A stretch of 64,000 nucleotides of DNA from Tridacna crocea (GCA_943736015.1 OX031071.1:41294619-41358618); one strand, 5' to 3'. Positions 49,092-60,670 are shown, counted from the first letter of the stretch. The notes: generated by a model not told the origin, from the letters alone. Made by a program: numbers and translations.

Positions 49092-50843
49092 CTACTGTAG
49101 TTGATAAACTGACAATACATTTTGTTTAGATATACAATCATGGCTGATATAAAGTTTGTTTTCTGTTTCACAATATGTCACTGACTGTGGATCTTCCATT
49201 CCTTGTGTTTTATCCAATAATATTTGTATGGGTCTACACTGTGTAGATATCTGGTGTATGTTGTCTGAGCCATATCCAGCTATATAAATATTATGATATC
49301 TATCTACAGTCAGACCACATGGATACTTCAGGTTAGTATCTCTGTAAACATTTTGAACTTTACTCTGTAGATCCACACTTCTCACACTGTTTGTCACAAA
49401 GTCACTAACAAATAGTGTAGACTTGGAATTACTAAGACAAATATACCAGGGACGTTTAAACAGAGGTTGTCCATTTTGGTCTGTAGAAAATGTTTTCAAT
49501 ATTTGTCCATGTAGACTGATTAATTTAACAGCAGGTTCTGGTGTAACAAATGACACAAATAATTGATTATCATTAAAAATAATTCCTCTACAGCCTCCAT
49601 TAACTTGAAGTTCTTTGTTTACAGTCAAAGTCTGTCCAACATTTACAAAAACTAATTTATTGTCACATGTAATGACAAGCTGACTTTTATCAATACAAGT
49701 AACATCCCATGGTCGTGTGGAAAGTTTTAGATAAGATAGAATACTGTTACTGTCAACATTTACAAGTTTTACACTGGAGTTGTTATAATCTGTTAGAACT
49801 ATTCTGTATGGATCTATCATTACACTGCCTGTAATACAACAGTAACGTTTATCTTCTGAATGTTTAACATTGATTTGTCCTACATAACTGGCTCTAACAG
49901 ATTTGGGATCTTTGTTGACCAGCTTTATGTTTTCTTTCTCCTTTCTCTCCATTTTTGTTTTTCCTCCTTCCTTCTCTCTATCCACTAATGTACCAAGATT
50001 GCACATAGATTGAAGTAAATGTAGCATTTCCTCATTTTTGTGAAATTTATAATTTCTAATTTTGTTTTGACTGGATATGTCAGCCATTTTATTTTCTATG
50101 TCAGAAATCAGCGTTTCGGCTTTCTTTGCAGAGATCACCAACTCTCGCTGTTGCTTGTATTGTTTATGTTTGTCTAAGTTAGTGACAATTTCATTGATGT
50201 CAGTGGTCATTGTATCATACGCTGTAGACACAGTTTGAGCAGCTTTTATATCAAACTCCTTCACATCCTGGGCTTCCTTCAAAATGGCTGTTTCCATGGA
50301 ATCTAGAAGGTTGTTGATTTCTGTACGAAAGGATTTCACGTCGTATACAATCTGGGCGTGCACTGTTTGTAAGTCTTGACAGTGTCTTGTGGAAGTTTTC
50401 TTTATATCTTTTAACTGCTGTAAAAGACTTGATAATTTCTCTGTTAAAGTTGTATACTCTGGACTTGTCTCAAAGCCTTGTGCAATATCATCTATATATT
50501 CAATGGAACAATTCTTGTGTTCCAGAGTTATACAAACATTGCAGAAAAAGTTCTTATGGATCTCACAATAGTACTCCAAATGTTTCCCTCTGTGTTTAGA
50601 ACAAACATTTTCTTCTATTGAGGATGGCTTCTGTTGCGGCATTTTATCTTCAGATAAAAAATTGTGATATCTTGTCAACTTTGACATTCTATGTACAGAA
50701 GAACAATTATTACAGAAGAACTCCACACACTCCACACAATAATGTTCAGCATTTATATTTTTGTTCAACAATAAACAAGGATCACATTGAACACCTGTTG
50801 TTGTATTGGCACTCCCTGTCTGATTTCGCCCAGACACTTCCAT
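49092..50843 (-). CDS. TRIM-like protein: two B-boxes, coiled coil, C-terminal NHL-type propeller, no RING
   Basis: 583 residues in one exon. B-box 1 lies at about 20-60 (CDPC..CVEC..CNNC..H) and B-box 2 at about 81-112 (CSKHRGKHLEYYC..CNVC..H). A coiled coil follows at about 125-265, a Lys/Glu linker at about 290-312, then about six blades of beta propeller (about 320-583) with repeated 'P..I.....LFVSD...NSVRSVDL'-like strands. The layout matches TRIM2/3/56-like proteins, which are greatly expanded in bivalves; without RING it probably lacks own E3 activity. The ATG lies about 20 bases after an acceptor-like TTTCTTTTCTATTTATAG, so there is an untranslated upstream exon. MITEs sit on both sides (49020 and 50899). 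Frame intact. Confidence 0.88.
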   Translation of the reverse strand: MEVSGRNQTGSANTTTGVQCDPCLLLNKNINAEHYCVECVEFFCNNCSSVHRMSKLTRYHNFLSEDKMPQQKPSSIEENVCSKHRGKHLEYYCEIHKNFFCNVCITLEHKNCSIEYIDDIAQGFETSPEYTTLTEKLSSLLQQLKDIKKTSTRHCQDLQTVHAQIVYDVKSFRTEINNLLDSMETAILKEAQDVKEFDIKAAQTVSTAYDTMTTDINEIVTNLDKHKQYKQQRELVISAKKAETLISDIENKMADISSQNKIRNYKFHKNEEMLHLLQSMCNLGTLVDREKEGGKTKMERKEKENIKLVNKDPKSVRASYVGQINVKHSEDKRYCCITGSVMIDPYRIVLTDYNNSSVKLVNVDSNSILSYLKLSTRPWDVTCIDKSQLVITCDNKLVFVNVGQTLTVNKELQVNGGCRGIIFNDNQLFVSFVTPEPAVKLISLHGQILKTFSTDQNGQPLFKRPWYICLSNSKSTLFVSDFVTNSVRSVDLQSKVQNVYRDTNLKYPCGLTVDRYHNIYIAGYGSDNIHQISTQCRPIQILLDKTQGMEDPQSVTYCETENKLYISHDCISKQNVLSVYQLQ

Positions 50844-50898
50844 AATGACAGGTGCAAGATGTCACGTCTATAAATAGAAAAGAAACAAACATTAATGC

Positions 50899-51122
50899 TT
50901 TACTCATTACCAAACAACAATATTTTAGGCTTGTCCAAATCAAAAACATTTGCAGACAACAAAATGAAATTTGATATTTGTTTTGAGAATGGAAGAAAAC
51001 ATTGTGGAAAAAGGATAAATTGCTGGTTACCAACATTTTCTCCTTTTCCCACAATGTTTTCTGAAGATTTCTTTCTCAGGGCCATCAAAAGTAGGGATTG
51101 TGTACATGTAGTAAAGGGTTAA
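50899..51122. mobile_element. TTAA-type palindromic MITE
   Basis: TTTACTCATTACCAAACAAC to TGTAGTAAAGGGTTAA. It lies ~56 bp upstream of the TRIM-like start codon, within the putative last intron. Confidence 0.8.
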
Positions 51123-51139
51123 ACATAAAAGTGATTTTT

Positions 51140-51330
51140 ACCAAACCTTATATAATTATAAAGGTGGTTAGAATACATTTTGTGAAAAGGAGAAAATATT
51201 GTAAGTCAGTGTTTTATCCTTTTCCCACAATGATTTCTATCATATCAAAGACAAATTTCATCGTTCAAGCCACTTTTAAATTGTCATCCCCAACTGCATT
51301 GGACAAGTGTATGTTTTCATTTCGGTTAAA
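51140..51330. mobile_element. TTAA-type palindromic MITE, decayed
   Basis: Keeps ACATTTTGTGAAAAGGAGAA, CCTTTTCCCACAATGATTTC and the TTGTCATCCCCAACTGCATT arm. Confidence 0.6.
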
Positions 51331-51334
51331 TATA

Positions 51335-51564
51335 TTAACTCATTACCATACGACAATATTTTAGGCTTGTCCAAATCCAACGCATTTGTAGACAACAAAA
51401 TAAGAGTGACTGGAATTTTGAAATGTGCTTTGTGAAGGGTAGAAAACATTGTGGGGAAAAAAGAAAATGCTGGTTATCCACATTTACTCATTTTCCCACA
51501 ATGTTTTCTAAAGGCTTCTTTCTCAGGGTTGTCAAAAGTAGGTAATTGTGTGGTAATGGGTTAA
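51335..51564. mobile_element. TTAA-type palindromic MITE, full length
   Basis: 230 bp, TTAACTCATTACCATACGAC to GTGTGGTAATGGGTTAA. Confidence 0.88.
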
Positions 51565-51679
51565 CTTGGCATTTACCAAGGAAATTGGCTTTTTATGCCA
51601 CCGTAAAAACTGTCACATTATAGAGAAATAAGCATTTGCCTACAGCAAAGTACTCATTCTTTTCCAATAATGTTCGATC

Positions 51680-51905
51680 AACATTGAAACTATAATTTCC
51701 TCTAGATGACACAATTTTGTTTTTTTCTAAATTGAAAATATTAATTTTGCAGATGACAATTTCAATGTGGCTTAAATGGGGCAACTTTTCTTTCATTGGG
51801 TAGAAAACATTGTGGGAAAAGGAGAATTTTTTTCCTTTTCCCACAATGTTTTCAAAAGGCTTCTTTCCAAGAATCATTAAACCTTGAGATTGTGTGGTAA
51901 ACATA
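51680..51905. mobile_element. TTAA-type palindromic MITE, diverged
   Basis: Arm ACATTGTGGGAAAAGGAGAA and complement are present, but the GCTGGTAACCAGC core is deleted. Right end TTGTGTGGTAAAC. Confidence 0.65.
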
Positions 51906-51911
51906 CATGTA

Positions 51912-52130
51912 TAATCCTTTGCCACACAGTACAAAGTTCTGATAACTCTATAGAGAAAGGCTTTCAAAAACATTGAGAAGAAAGGAGAAAATGCTGGTAA
52001 GCAGTATTTTCTCCTTTACCCACAATGTTTTCTACCCTAAACAAGACACATCTATAAAAAGATCCACCTTCATCTTGTCATTCACAAGTGGATGAGTCTA
52101 AAATAGTGTCGTTTGTTGAAGGCTTAAAGG
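51912..52130. mobile_element. TTAA-type palindromic MITE, diverged
   Basis: AATCCTTTGCCACACAG start, ATGCTGGTAAGCAGTATTTT core, right end TGTCGTTTGTTGAAGGC. Confidence 0.65.
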
Positions 52131-52139
52131 CTCAGTAAC

Positions 52140-53207
52140 AGCCATGGGTAAACAATAAGGTGTAAAATTGTATTTGAATATAAATCATACCTTTTAAAAG
52201 TGGGAGATTGATGTAAAGTTTTTAGAATATCATCAAGATGAAACATGGATGGAGAAGAGGGGAAATGAAAGCGATTTAATCCTTAACCTGCAGAAAGAAT
52301 AAAAATAAATTTTCAAGCTACAGAAAAACCCAAAGTTTTTACAAGTTGCTGTTCACAGGTATTTATGGGACAAGAAAAAAAATCCTCATCGGACAGTGTA
52401 GACCCAAAATCAGACTGCATGTAGTGTGTAGTCTGATCTTGATCTACACTGTCCACAAAGGGTCATAAAGTAGCGCTTAGCACCCCAAGGGTTAATACAT
52501 CCTAGGGTGAAGGATGCCTAATCTGATCTATACAGGTCAGTATTGTGAATGGACAGTCTAGTTACTAAGATTGCAAGAGTGAGACAACCAGTTCATTCTT
52601 AAAATGTTTAAGCAAAGACCTGTCCGCTAGGGTCATATCCCTTTCACATCTCTACATCTTTTGTCCCTCATAGCTTCACCTCGCTAACAATAAATGGTCA
52701 ACAGACGAATACTATTTTAAACTTACAGCTGTTTACAGTTACATATACGTAAGTGCACCAGTTTGCGCTAAGGCAAAACAATCTAAATGTTCAAATCATC
52801 TTAAAGCAATATTTCTGTAAAAACCCAGCTGCATTGCATTCCTTTTTATCTCTGCTCACGGACAAATGACTGTAACAAGAAAGATCAAGGAGCATGAGAT
52901 TATGTAAGCACATCTTCTAGTCGTCTGCTGTCCATATTTTTCTGGAAAATCCGAGTGATCTGTTGATTAAGTTATACATTCTTACGGAATTGGCCGAGTT
53001 TTGACGAGTGTTGTTTGTATATTTAGCGGGTGTTGAAATTCAGTCATAGGTTGTTTTCAGGGTTAAAACTTCAATGTTATAAAATCACATCAGCTAGTAT
53101 TAGTGTTGTAGCACTGTAAGTAAAAGCTCTCACAGGTTGCAGTTAGATCAGTTTGCCCTCAGCAGAAGGGTCTTCAACATTTGTACTCTTTTAATCATCC
53201 GACTCAT
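52140..53207. other. non-coding, no gene seen
   Basis: A small inverted repeat (AGACTGCATGTAGTGTGTAGTCT near 52413). No domain found. The frame 53181-53402 is a shadow of the foldback arm. Confidence 0.5.
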
Positions 53208-53216
53208 GCCGTACCG
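53208..53216. repeat. 9-bp duplication GCCGTACCG, left
   Basis: GCCGTACCG before the foldback; identical at 54003-54011. Confidence 0.9.
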
Positions 53217-54002
53217 TACCTTCAGTCTGAAGGTGTCTGCTCCGATGCTATTTTTGCGACTGGTCTTCGCAAACGCCTTCATATCCGCCATTCATTAATT
53301 AAAGGCTTCTGGAAAAAAATACGATTTTACCCGCATCTTTTCGAACGGCTCAATGCGACAAAATTTCCAAAGACAGCTAATAAAATGGGCATGGATCGTT
53401 AGATAAATGATTAATCTTTAACAGCACAAAAAATATGCTGCAAAATACCAACTAAATCAATGGGAATTTAACTTTTTACCCAACGTAAATAAATCCAGCG
53501 TATTTTGTAAACAACTAACACGGCGACTTCCGTTAGTCAGGCATGCACACTCAACGGAATTTGAATTTTGTACAGTCTGGTTCCCTAACCCTATACAGTC
53601 AAGTTCGATCAAGGTGCGTTTGTTTACAGCAAAATTTGCAACTAAACCGTCCTGTAGCGTGTCAGAGATATTGCGATTTCTGCCGAGACATGCGCATTGA
53701 AAAGATCACCATGTTTTGATTTCTGGTGAAGTAGGTCAATGGTTATTTACATTGAATTTGCACAAAGGTAAGAGTTGGATATTAATTAACACCAGTTTTT
53801 TTGTATAGGTTAATCATTTATCTAACGATCCATGCCCATTTTATTGGTTGTCATTGGAAATTCTGTCGCATAGAGCCGTTCGAAAAGATGCGGGTAAAAT
53901 CGTATTTTTTCCAGAAGCCTTTAATGAATGGCTGATATGAAGGTGTTTGCGAAGACCAGTCACAAAAATAGCATCGGAGCAGACACCTTCAGACTGAAGG
54001 TA
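53217..54002. mobile_element. foldback DNA element, Mutator-like (9-bp TSD)
   Basis: 786 bp. Terminal inverted repeats of ~195 bp begin TACCTTCAGTCTGAAGGTGT and are ~90% identical by eye (53217-53412 and 53815-54002). The spacer of about 400 bp has no coding frame. A long TIR plus a 9-bp duplication fits MULE-type elements. Confidence 0.82.
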
Positions 54003-54011
54003 GCCGTACCG
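54003..54011. repeat. 9-bp duplication GCCGTACCG, right
   Basis: Identical to 53208-53216. Confidence 0.9.
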
Positions 54012-54201
54012 ATAAATAACATCAAACTGAAAGTAGGAGGTCTAGACATTAACAACAAAATACCGAGAACGAAAATACCAGTAAAGATACCCTGTGTAGA
54101 TATTTACCTAGTTTATATTCCAAGGTATCATTCTGATGCACGTCATTTGCCCCAAAATATAATGATTTCCAACAGTTTCATCCCAAGTTTAACTAACTAG
54201 T

Positions 54202-54247
54202 AAAATTTACTTCCGGGTAATGAAATCGATTCAGGGTTACATATAAG
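54202..54247. repeat. paralogous segment, left of foldback
   Basis: TTTACTTCCGGGTAATGAAA..CGATTC..ATATAAG resembles 59667-59708. Continues at 55068 after the foldback. Confidence 0.7.
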
Positions 54248-55067
54248 CACAGGAATTTGACATTCTATAGCCAAAATAAATGATAAAACATGAAAAAAAA
54301 TCTCCCCTATATAATATAAACACAAGGAACGTAACGTCTCGATTGCTGGCGCTAGCACCCAACAGCCTTTCCCAACCAAAATCACCCACGAAACAAACAT
54401 TGATCATAATCTCATTTAGCTTAGCGATAGACAAGACAATAATGTACCTGCGTCATCCGGCGATACCTCAGTAGACACCTTTCAACCAGAGATATCCGTC
54501 ATGTTTTACAGCTCTATCAGGACATTTTGATTTATCCGGGACTCCATTCGCTGACGTCACAGAAAGTAGCAGGTAGCGTATTTTCGTATTACTTATTACT
54601 ATTATTTTTTTCGATTTTAAGATACTTATGGACATCACATGATACTAAAGATTCTTCTAGAATCTTCAGTATCATTTGATGTCCATAAATATCTTAAAAA
54701 CGAAAAAAATAATAGTAATAAGTAATACGAAAATACGCTTCCTTGCACTTCATGTGACGTCAGCGAATGGAGTCCCGGACGAATCAAAATGTCCTGATAG
54801 AGCTGTAAAACTTGACGGATATCTCCGGTTGAAAGGTGTCTACTGAGGTATCGCCGGATGACGCAGGTACATTATTGTCTTGTCTATCGCTAGGCTAAAT
54901 GAGATTATGATCAATGTTTGTTTCGTGGGTGATTTTGGTTGGGAAAGGCTGTCGGGTGCTAGCGCCAGCAATCGAGACGTTGCGTTCCTTGTGTTTATAT
55001 TATATAGGGGAGATTTTTTTTTCATGTTTTATCATTTATTTTGGTTATAGAATGTCAAATTCCTGTG
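54248..55067. mobile_element. 820-bp palindromic foldback with 7-bp TSD and CRE sites
   Basis: Two ~405-bp arms, starting CACAGGAATTTGACATTCTA, fold with almost no spacer at about 54655-54662. ATATAAG flanks both sides (54241-54247 and 55068-55074). Each arm holds CATTCGCTGACGTCA, containing the palindrome TGACGTCA. The mirrored small frames on both strands are palindrome effects. Confidence 0.88.
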
Positions 55068-55074
55068 ATATAAG

Positions 55075-55235
55075 ATATGTACTTATACCTTTCAAGGCTA
55101 TAATCTGATGGATTAACTATGTCCAAATCACGTAATCACTTCTAACTCGTTTGTTATAATTGACAGGAAAATAATCTAGCGGCAGGACTCGGTAAGAACT
55201 TCGTACAACAGGAGGACGGCATCCATTGTTGACAT
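55075..55235. repeat. paralogous segment, right of foldback
   Basis: ACCTTTCAAGGCTATAATCTGA..CCAAATCACGTAATCACTTC matches 59720-59860. Confidence 0.7.
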
Positions 55236-56014
55236 TCAGTAACAGAGGGCGTATCATGGAAATACCGATATGGACCGGAACAAACCGGAACTTACCGGAA
55301 TGGACCGGTATAGAGGTAAGATACTATGAAAAATGTTACAACATGAAATGAATGGAAAAAGAAAACGATCTTTACTAGAAGTAAAGAAAAGGTGGAAGAT
55401 ATGAACAGGCCCTACTTAAAAGATGATTCTATGAATTTGAAAAAAAAAAAAAACGGGAACGTCGGGAAGGGACCAAATTTATATCAGAAGTATCAAATAT
55501 CGCAAATTTGAATCATCAAAATGAACCAGAACTAAATTTAATGGAAAATCCGTATGGACCTGCAAGGACCCTCAAAGGTCCTCGACTTAAGAACCAAGAA
55601 AATCAAGAACCGGCATAACTAATCAGAAACATTAAATATCATGAATGACTCATTTCGACAGCCGGTCATTTGGACACCCGGTCAATTCGACACTTTTTGG
55701 TCATTTCGACCCCCGGTGAATTTTTTTTTGCAAAGTTTGGTCGTTTCGACACCCGGTTTTTTTTCCGAGTGTTATTTATAGATGAGATAACAAAATAAAA
55801 CTACTTTGAATGTTTACTTTGTCGGATTTCAGTTTTTTTTTTATGAGCGAGATTAAAATATGTGTTTTTGTATTGTTTTACATGTATATCGATTCAAATA
55901 ATGGGCAAAAGTAATCGGCAATGTAAAATTCGAAAGCGGAATGTCATTATTTTGCCGTTATAACCCATTACATAGACATAACTTATGTGTTTTTCAATGT
56001 TCTGTTCTTGATAT

Positions 56015-56062
56015 TGATTGATTGATTGATTGATTGATTAATTGATCGATCAATCGATTGGT
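56015..56062. repeat. (TTGA)n simple repeat
   Basis: ATTGATTGATTGATTGATTG with decaying units at the right. Confidence 0.9.
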
Positions 56063-56069
56063 TTGTGGC

Positions 56070-56245
56070 GACCAGTGCAACAATCCATGCTTTCCTAGAC
56101 AGTTTAATTGCTGTGTTTATCAATGTTCTGCTTTCTATATCCATGTTTTTGCTGCGACCAGTGCAACAATACATGCTGTCCTAGACAGTTTAATTGCTGT
56201 GTTTATCAATGTTCTGCTTTCTATATCCATGTTTTTGCTGCGACC
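56070..56245. repeat. 86-bp direct duplication
   Basis: Two adjacent, nearly identical copies containing CCTAGACAGTTTAATTGCTG and ATATCCATGTTTTTGCTGCG. Confidence 0.88.
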
Positions 56246-56417
56246 AGTGCACCTATCTATGTCTTCTAAAGATCATTTTACCAGTGCTCCGCCCAACTTT
56301 CATACTTAAAAAATTGCAATGGTCAGAGTCCCATAAATATCTGATACCTGACTTTGACTTCTTTTTCATCATAATTCCAGTTATTTGGAGGCGACCCTTA
56401 CACAAATCTGTGCTTTT

Positions 56418-56628
56418 CTTAACCCGTTACAAGACGATAAAAGGTTAGCTTTGTCCAGATAGAAAGTACTTGCAGACGACAATTTCAGTTTGACTCAAAA
56501 TGTACCTTGTTCTTTGAAAAGGTAGAAAACATTGTGAGTTGCTGGTTATTAGCATTTTCTCTTTTTCCCGCAATGATTTCAAAAGGCTTTTTCCCTGCCG
56601 TTGTTAAAAGTCGGTATTGTTGAGGGTT
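56418..56628. mobile_element. TTAA-type palindromic MITE, diverged
   Basis: TTAACCCGTTACAAGACGAT start and GTTGCTGGTTATTAGC core with part of the left arm deleted. Confidence 0.7.
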
Positions 56629-57047
56629 GAGGGCTTTACGTCACACAATATTCATTCTAGGCCACAAGCTGAGTTTCCATGTAACCATCATCACAATAGC
56701 AGTCAGCCGTGATAGAGGAATTAATTCAGTTCCTGCGTAAAAAATAGGTCAAGCCGGTGTCCTATCCAGCTACCCACTGTCTTTTATGTCATGTATGCAA
56801 GCGATTGAGCTAATGGTGCTCGGTCCTGATTTGCTTTAACTAATGAGAGAATATTGCCTCAATGTTTTCCAAAATGTAGTTTCAACCTCTGAACATGCCC
56901 TAAGCCTATTCAAGGCCACTTATCGCACGGACACGAAACATCTTTTTCTTAAGAAACAACATTGCCATCAAAATCTCACAGAGTCAAAAAATAACGTAAC
57001 TGCATATTAAACAATACAGTGACCTCTCTCTCTTCATACCCCCCCCT

Positions 57048-57276
57048 TTAACTCATTACCAAACGAGAAAATTTTAGGTTTGTCCAAATTGAAAGCATTT
57101 GCAGACGACAAAATAAAGGTGACTGAAAAATAGAAATATGTTCTGGAAAGGGTAGAAAACACTGTGGGAAAAGGAGAAAATGCTGGTTACCAGCATTTTC
57201 TCCTTTTCCCACAGTGTTTTCAAAAGGCTTCTTTCTCAGGGGCGTCAAAAGTAGGGATTGAGTGGTAATGGGTTAA
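57048..57276. mobile_element. TTAA-type palindromic MITE, full length
   Basis: 229 bp, TTAACTCATTACCAAACG to GTGGTAATGGGTTAA. Centre is a perfect palindrome with ATGCTGGTTACCAGCAT. Confidence 0.9.
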
Positions 57277-57496
57277 AAAGAAGGTGTATTTTGTAAGCAC
57301 ACCTAATGTCAAACAAAATGAATTTGCTCCTTTTTGTATGTTTTGAATAATTAAGATCTACCGCAGCTTTAATCAGTTATCAACTACTCAGCCTCTATAA
57401 CGGCTGGCGTTGAATCAGAATTAGAATGCACGTTGAGTGAAGTCCGATCTCGAATCTCACCAGCCACGAGCTGTGGTTGCATAACCTTTTTCAAAC

Positions 57497-57790
57497 TTTG
57501 TATAGCTCAGTCGGTAGAGCGCATGACTCGTGATCATGAGGGTGTGGCTTCGATCCTCATGGCTGGCCATCTAAAATCACTAATATTCTTTCGGATTAGA
57601 AGTTAAACCGAGGTACTGCGTGACGGTGCTATACACCGAGCACGTTAAAGAATCAGGCGAAACTTAGGATGGGTTTCGTACTGTATCTGCACTATCCCCT
57701 GTAACAATACTAACAGCCTTCAGGCCTCGTTGCCCAGATGGGAAACCGGTGGCGACGATAAATAAACGCAAATTCAATCAATCATTTTCC
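57497..57790 (+). mobile_element. tRNA-derived SINE (family 2)
   Basis: Head GTATAGCTCAGTCGGTAGAGCG with B box GGCTTCGATCCTC, body AGTTAAACCGAGGTACTGCG..GTGCTATACACCGAGCACG, tail GTGGCGACGATAAATAAACG and short AATC repeats. Confidence 0.8.
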
Positions 57791-57879
57791 ACTGAAACTA
57801 ATATGGCGGTTGATTGTCTATAAGAGAACACAACAAACAACAAAAAATTTTGACTCGATCACAACAACAACTTCTGCAT

Positions 57880-58060
57880 GTGTTACTTGAAAGCATTTGC
57901 AGACAAAAAATTCAATGTAACTCAATGTGATGGAAGTTTCCTTTGATATGGTTAAAAACATTGTGTGGAAAGGATAACATGTTGGTTATTTTTATAAATT
58001 GATCAAAAGGCTTGTACCTGAGGGTCATTACAACATGGGATTGTGTGGTAACGGTTAAGG
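57880..58060. mobile_element. TTAA-type palindromic MITE, decayed
   Basis: TTGAAAGCATTTGCAGACAA, ACATTGTGTGGAAAGG and TTGTGTGGTAACGGTTAA remain; the core right arm is deleted. Confidence 0.6.
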
Positions 58061-58739
58061 GAGATGAAGAGTTCAGTAAATGAAAGATGGACGGAATAGT
58101 TTGTGTAGTCAGATATTGATTTCTGTTGTTTAATTCAGTAGAGGGAAAATAATAATAAAATTTCTGCATAGTTATTTTTGATTAACCTGTTTTACATGTT
58201 TGATGCTGCCACACACCAAACAACTCTATGTATTTATAAACAAATTTTTGACTCTGCAAATGAACAGGTGTCGAAACAACCAAATTTTGCATAAAAAACC
58301 AAACTTTTCGGTGTCGAAATGACCAAAATATAGATCGAAATGACCAAAATAGAGGTCAAAATGACCAAAATAGTTGTCGAAATGACCAAAAGGTATCAAA
58401 CTGACTGGGTGTCGAAATGACCGGGTGTTGAAACGACTGGATACCAATATCAGAGGTAGAATTGTGAGAACTGTCAGGAAATTAAAAAAGATCCCGAATC
58501 CTGGAGTATAGAAATACCGGAATGGACCTGAATGTACAGCAGAAGCTAACCTTAGTACAGATAACTGTCCCCAAAGGCGATGTTACTTTTCGACTGGTCG
58601 CCTCTGGGTACAGAGACAATCCGGACAAAATCAGTTGAAAGTTCCCCCACAGATTTTGTGCGCAAGTTTGAACTCTTATAATTTCCCAAATATAGCACAA
58701 AACTAGGATTTAAACATACCTGTGGCTTGTGTATTCAAT

Positions 58740-59540
58740 ATTCTTTTATTTGAAATACAAATATTTTCAATTCAAACGCTGATCGTGAGAAAATACCGTG
58801 CATTTCATCAGTGACTCGAGCTGTTTACGTTACCGAAAACATTCAAAATGTCCGCCACGCACGATAAATTTCGTCCCTGATTTTGCCGTGATAAACATGT
58901 TGTAAACGACTTCTACAAGCTTTTTATGTAATGAATGGTTTAACAATTTGTTTTTGGTCATGACTAGTGCTAATATTTAATTGCATTTCATTGCAATACA
59001 TATAAAATCGACGAAACCGAAAGTAGGTATAGCCCTCTATCTTTGCTACCGGAAAATTTACGATGGACTTGAGACGGTACGGTGTACAGTAAATGTCCAA
59101 ATATGAAAAAGATCACCGGGGCGTGTCATTATTGAGACTAAAGCTAACCTTTGAACTCAGAAAACAATGGGAACATCGGGAAGGGACTAAATTCTTGTAC
59201 AAGACTCAAATATCGGAAATACTTTTTTTATGTTTTTTGGGCATGTCTCGGAGTTTCTCACTGGTTGACAAGTCCATATATACATGTATTTCTTAAGGTC
59301 TTTTCAGGTCCGTTCCGTTTGTTTTCCCTTCCTTTACATGATCGAGTTTTGTCAAATAACTGAAGTAATGCCAACAGAGTACATATCGTTACTTTAAGTC
59401 CATTCCGGTCCGTTTCAATCCATTTCTGTCAATTTCGGTATTTCTATGTACCGTATGCTGACCTCCGAAATCACTCGTCGTGCAACTCGGCCGATTCCTT
59501 ACCTACATCTAACCTCGCGAATTACGGTCGTTTCCATCTG
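58740..59540. other. non-coding, no gene seen
   Basis: Short frames only. At 59395-59455 a set of TCCATTCCGGTCCGTTTC-like repeats is complementary in type to 55260-55315 (ATGGACCGGAA), suggesting ends of another, unresolved repeat. Confidence 0.45.
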
Positions 59541-59666
59541 AACTGAATTGATTGATCACCAGCTACTTCAGTTTAAAGAAATTATGACCCCGAGATCTCT
59601 CGCTAGCGATTCTGTACCTCATTCTATTGAACAACATATGACAAATTGCGTCAAAGGCCCTTACAA

Positions 59667-59860
59667 TTTACTTCCGGGTACTGAAATCGATTCAAGACTA
59701 AATATAAGCTATATACTTTACCTTTCAAGGTTATAATCTGATCGATTATGTCCAAATCACGTAATCACTTCTAACTCGTTTGTCAAAGTATTGGCAGAAA
59801 AAAATCTAGTGATAAGACTTGGTAAGAACTTCTTACTACAGAAGGACGGCTTCCATTGTA
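59667..59860. repeat. paralogous segment without the foldback
   Basis: Same sequence as 54202-54247 joined to 55075-55235, with a single ATATAAG at 59702-59708. It represents a related empty site. Confidence 0.7.
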
Positions 59861-60364
59861 TGCGCACTAGTTTTACCCGCATGCGCACTAGTTGTAGTGC
59901 AAAAAGTCCAGTATCATACTGTTGAAAGTCTGTTAGATCTATATTTGGACTTGTCAAAAGAATTTATCGATAAAATCTGTGAAAAATAACAGTATCACCT
60001 ATTTTCTTCATGCTGTACACTGGGATAAATACGTCCCACAATCAAAACACCTCACTTTTGATTTAAAAGTCCAAAATTTCCATTCCGAATCGGTTAGGCC
60101 TAATGAATGAGATGCACAAATTGTCAACTTAGTGGGTCCAATGAGAGACTAATAAAGGTCTCAAGTACAGTTAACAAACTCTTTCCCGAACTAGAAATGT
60201 TTTTCTTCTATTGGATGGATTCTCAGTTTTCATCCATTATCTCTCCCGCTAGATGCCATTCTACAAATATGGGCGACGCCCCCACCCCCCTCCCCCCCCC
60301 CCACCACCGAGGGCTGTTAGTATTGTTAGTGGGTATGGTGTAGGTACAACACGAAACCCATCTC

Positions 60365-60670
60365 AACTCAGTACCAAACAATCCTTGGTTTTTACAAACC
60401 TGAGATAAAAACCTTTTGAAAACATTGTGGGAATGGAAAAAAAAAATGGGAGAAGGAGAAAATGCTGGTTACCAGCATTTTCTCCTTCTCCCATTCTTTT
60501 TTCTACCCTGCTGGAAACAAATTTCGATTTTTGAGTTCCGTTTATTATTACCAGCATTTTCTCCTTCTCCCATTCTTTTTTCTACCCTGCTGGAAACAAA
60601 TTTCGATTTTTGAGTTCCGTTTATTATTTCGCCTGCAATTGCTTTCAATTTGGACCAGTCTATCTTTTTC
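60365..60670. mobile_element. TTAA-type palindromic MITE with internal duplication
   Basis: Centre AAATGCTGGTTACCAGCATT. A 79-bp right-arm segment (CCAGCATTTTCTCCTTCTCC..TTTCGATTTTTGAGTTCCG) is repeated in tandem at about 60471-60549 and 60550-60628. Confidence 0.75.

Larger units (their letters stand above)
55650..58445. mobile_element. TIR element with GGTCATTTCGACAC repeats
   Basis: The left end (about 55650-55760) and inverted right end (about 58260-58445) both carry 2-6 tandem variants of GGTCATTTCGACAC and GACACCCGGTC. The interior holds a simple repeat, an 86-bp duplication and MITEs, but no transposase. Boundaries approximate; no duplication found. Confidence 0.45.

Noticed and set aside
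54280-55108. Mirrored 60-67-codon frames on both strands
   Set aside because: Arms of a palindromic foldback element, not genes; the same frames recur at 63288-63610.
57497-57570. Functional tRNA gene
   Set aside because: tRNA-like head continues into a SINE body shared with other copies.
58226-58447. Repeat protein 'YFGHFDL'
   Set aside because: Encoded by tandem TIR units of a DNA element.
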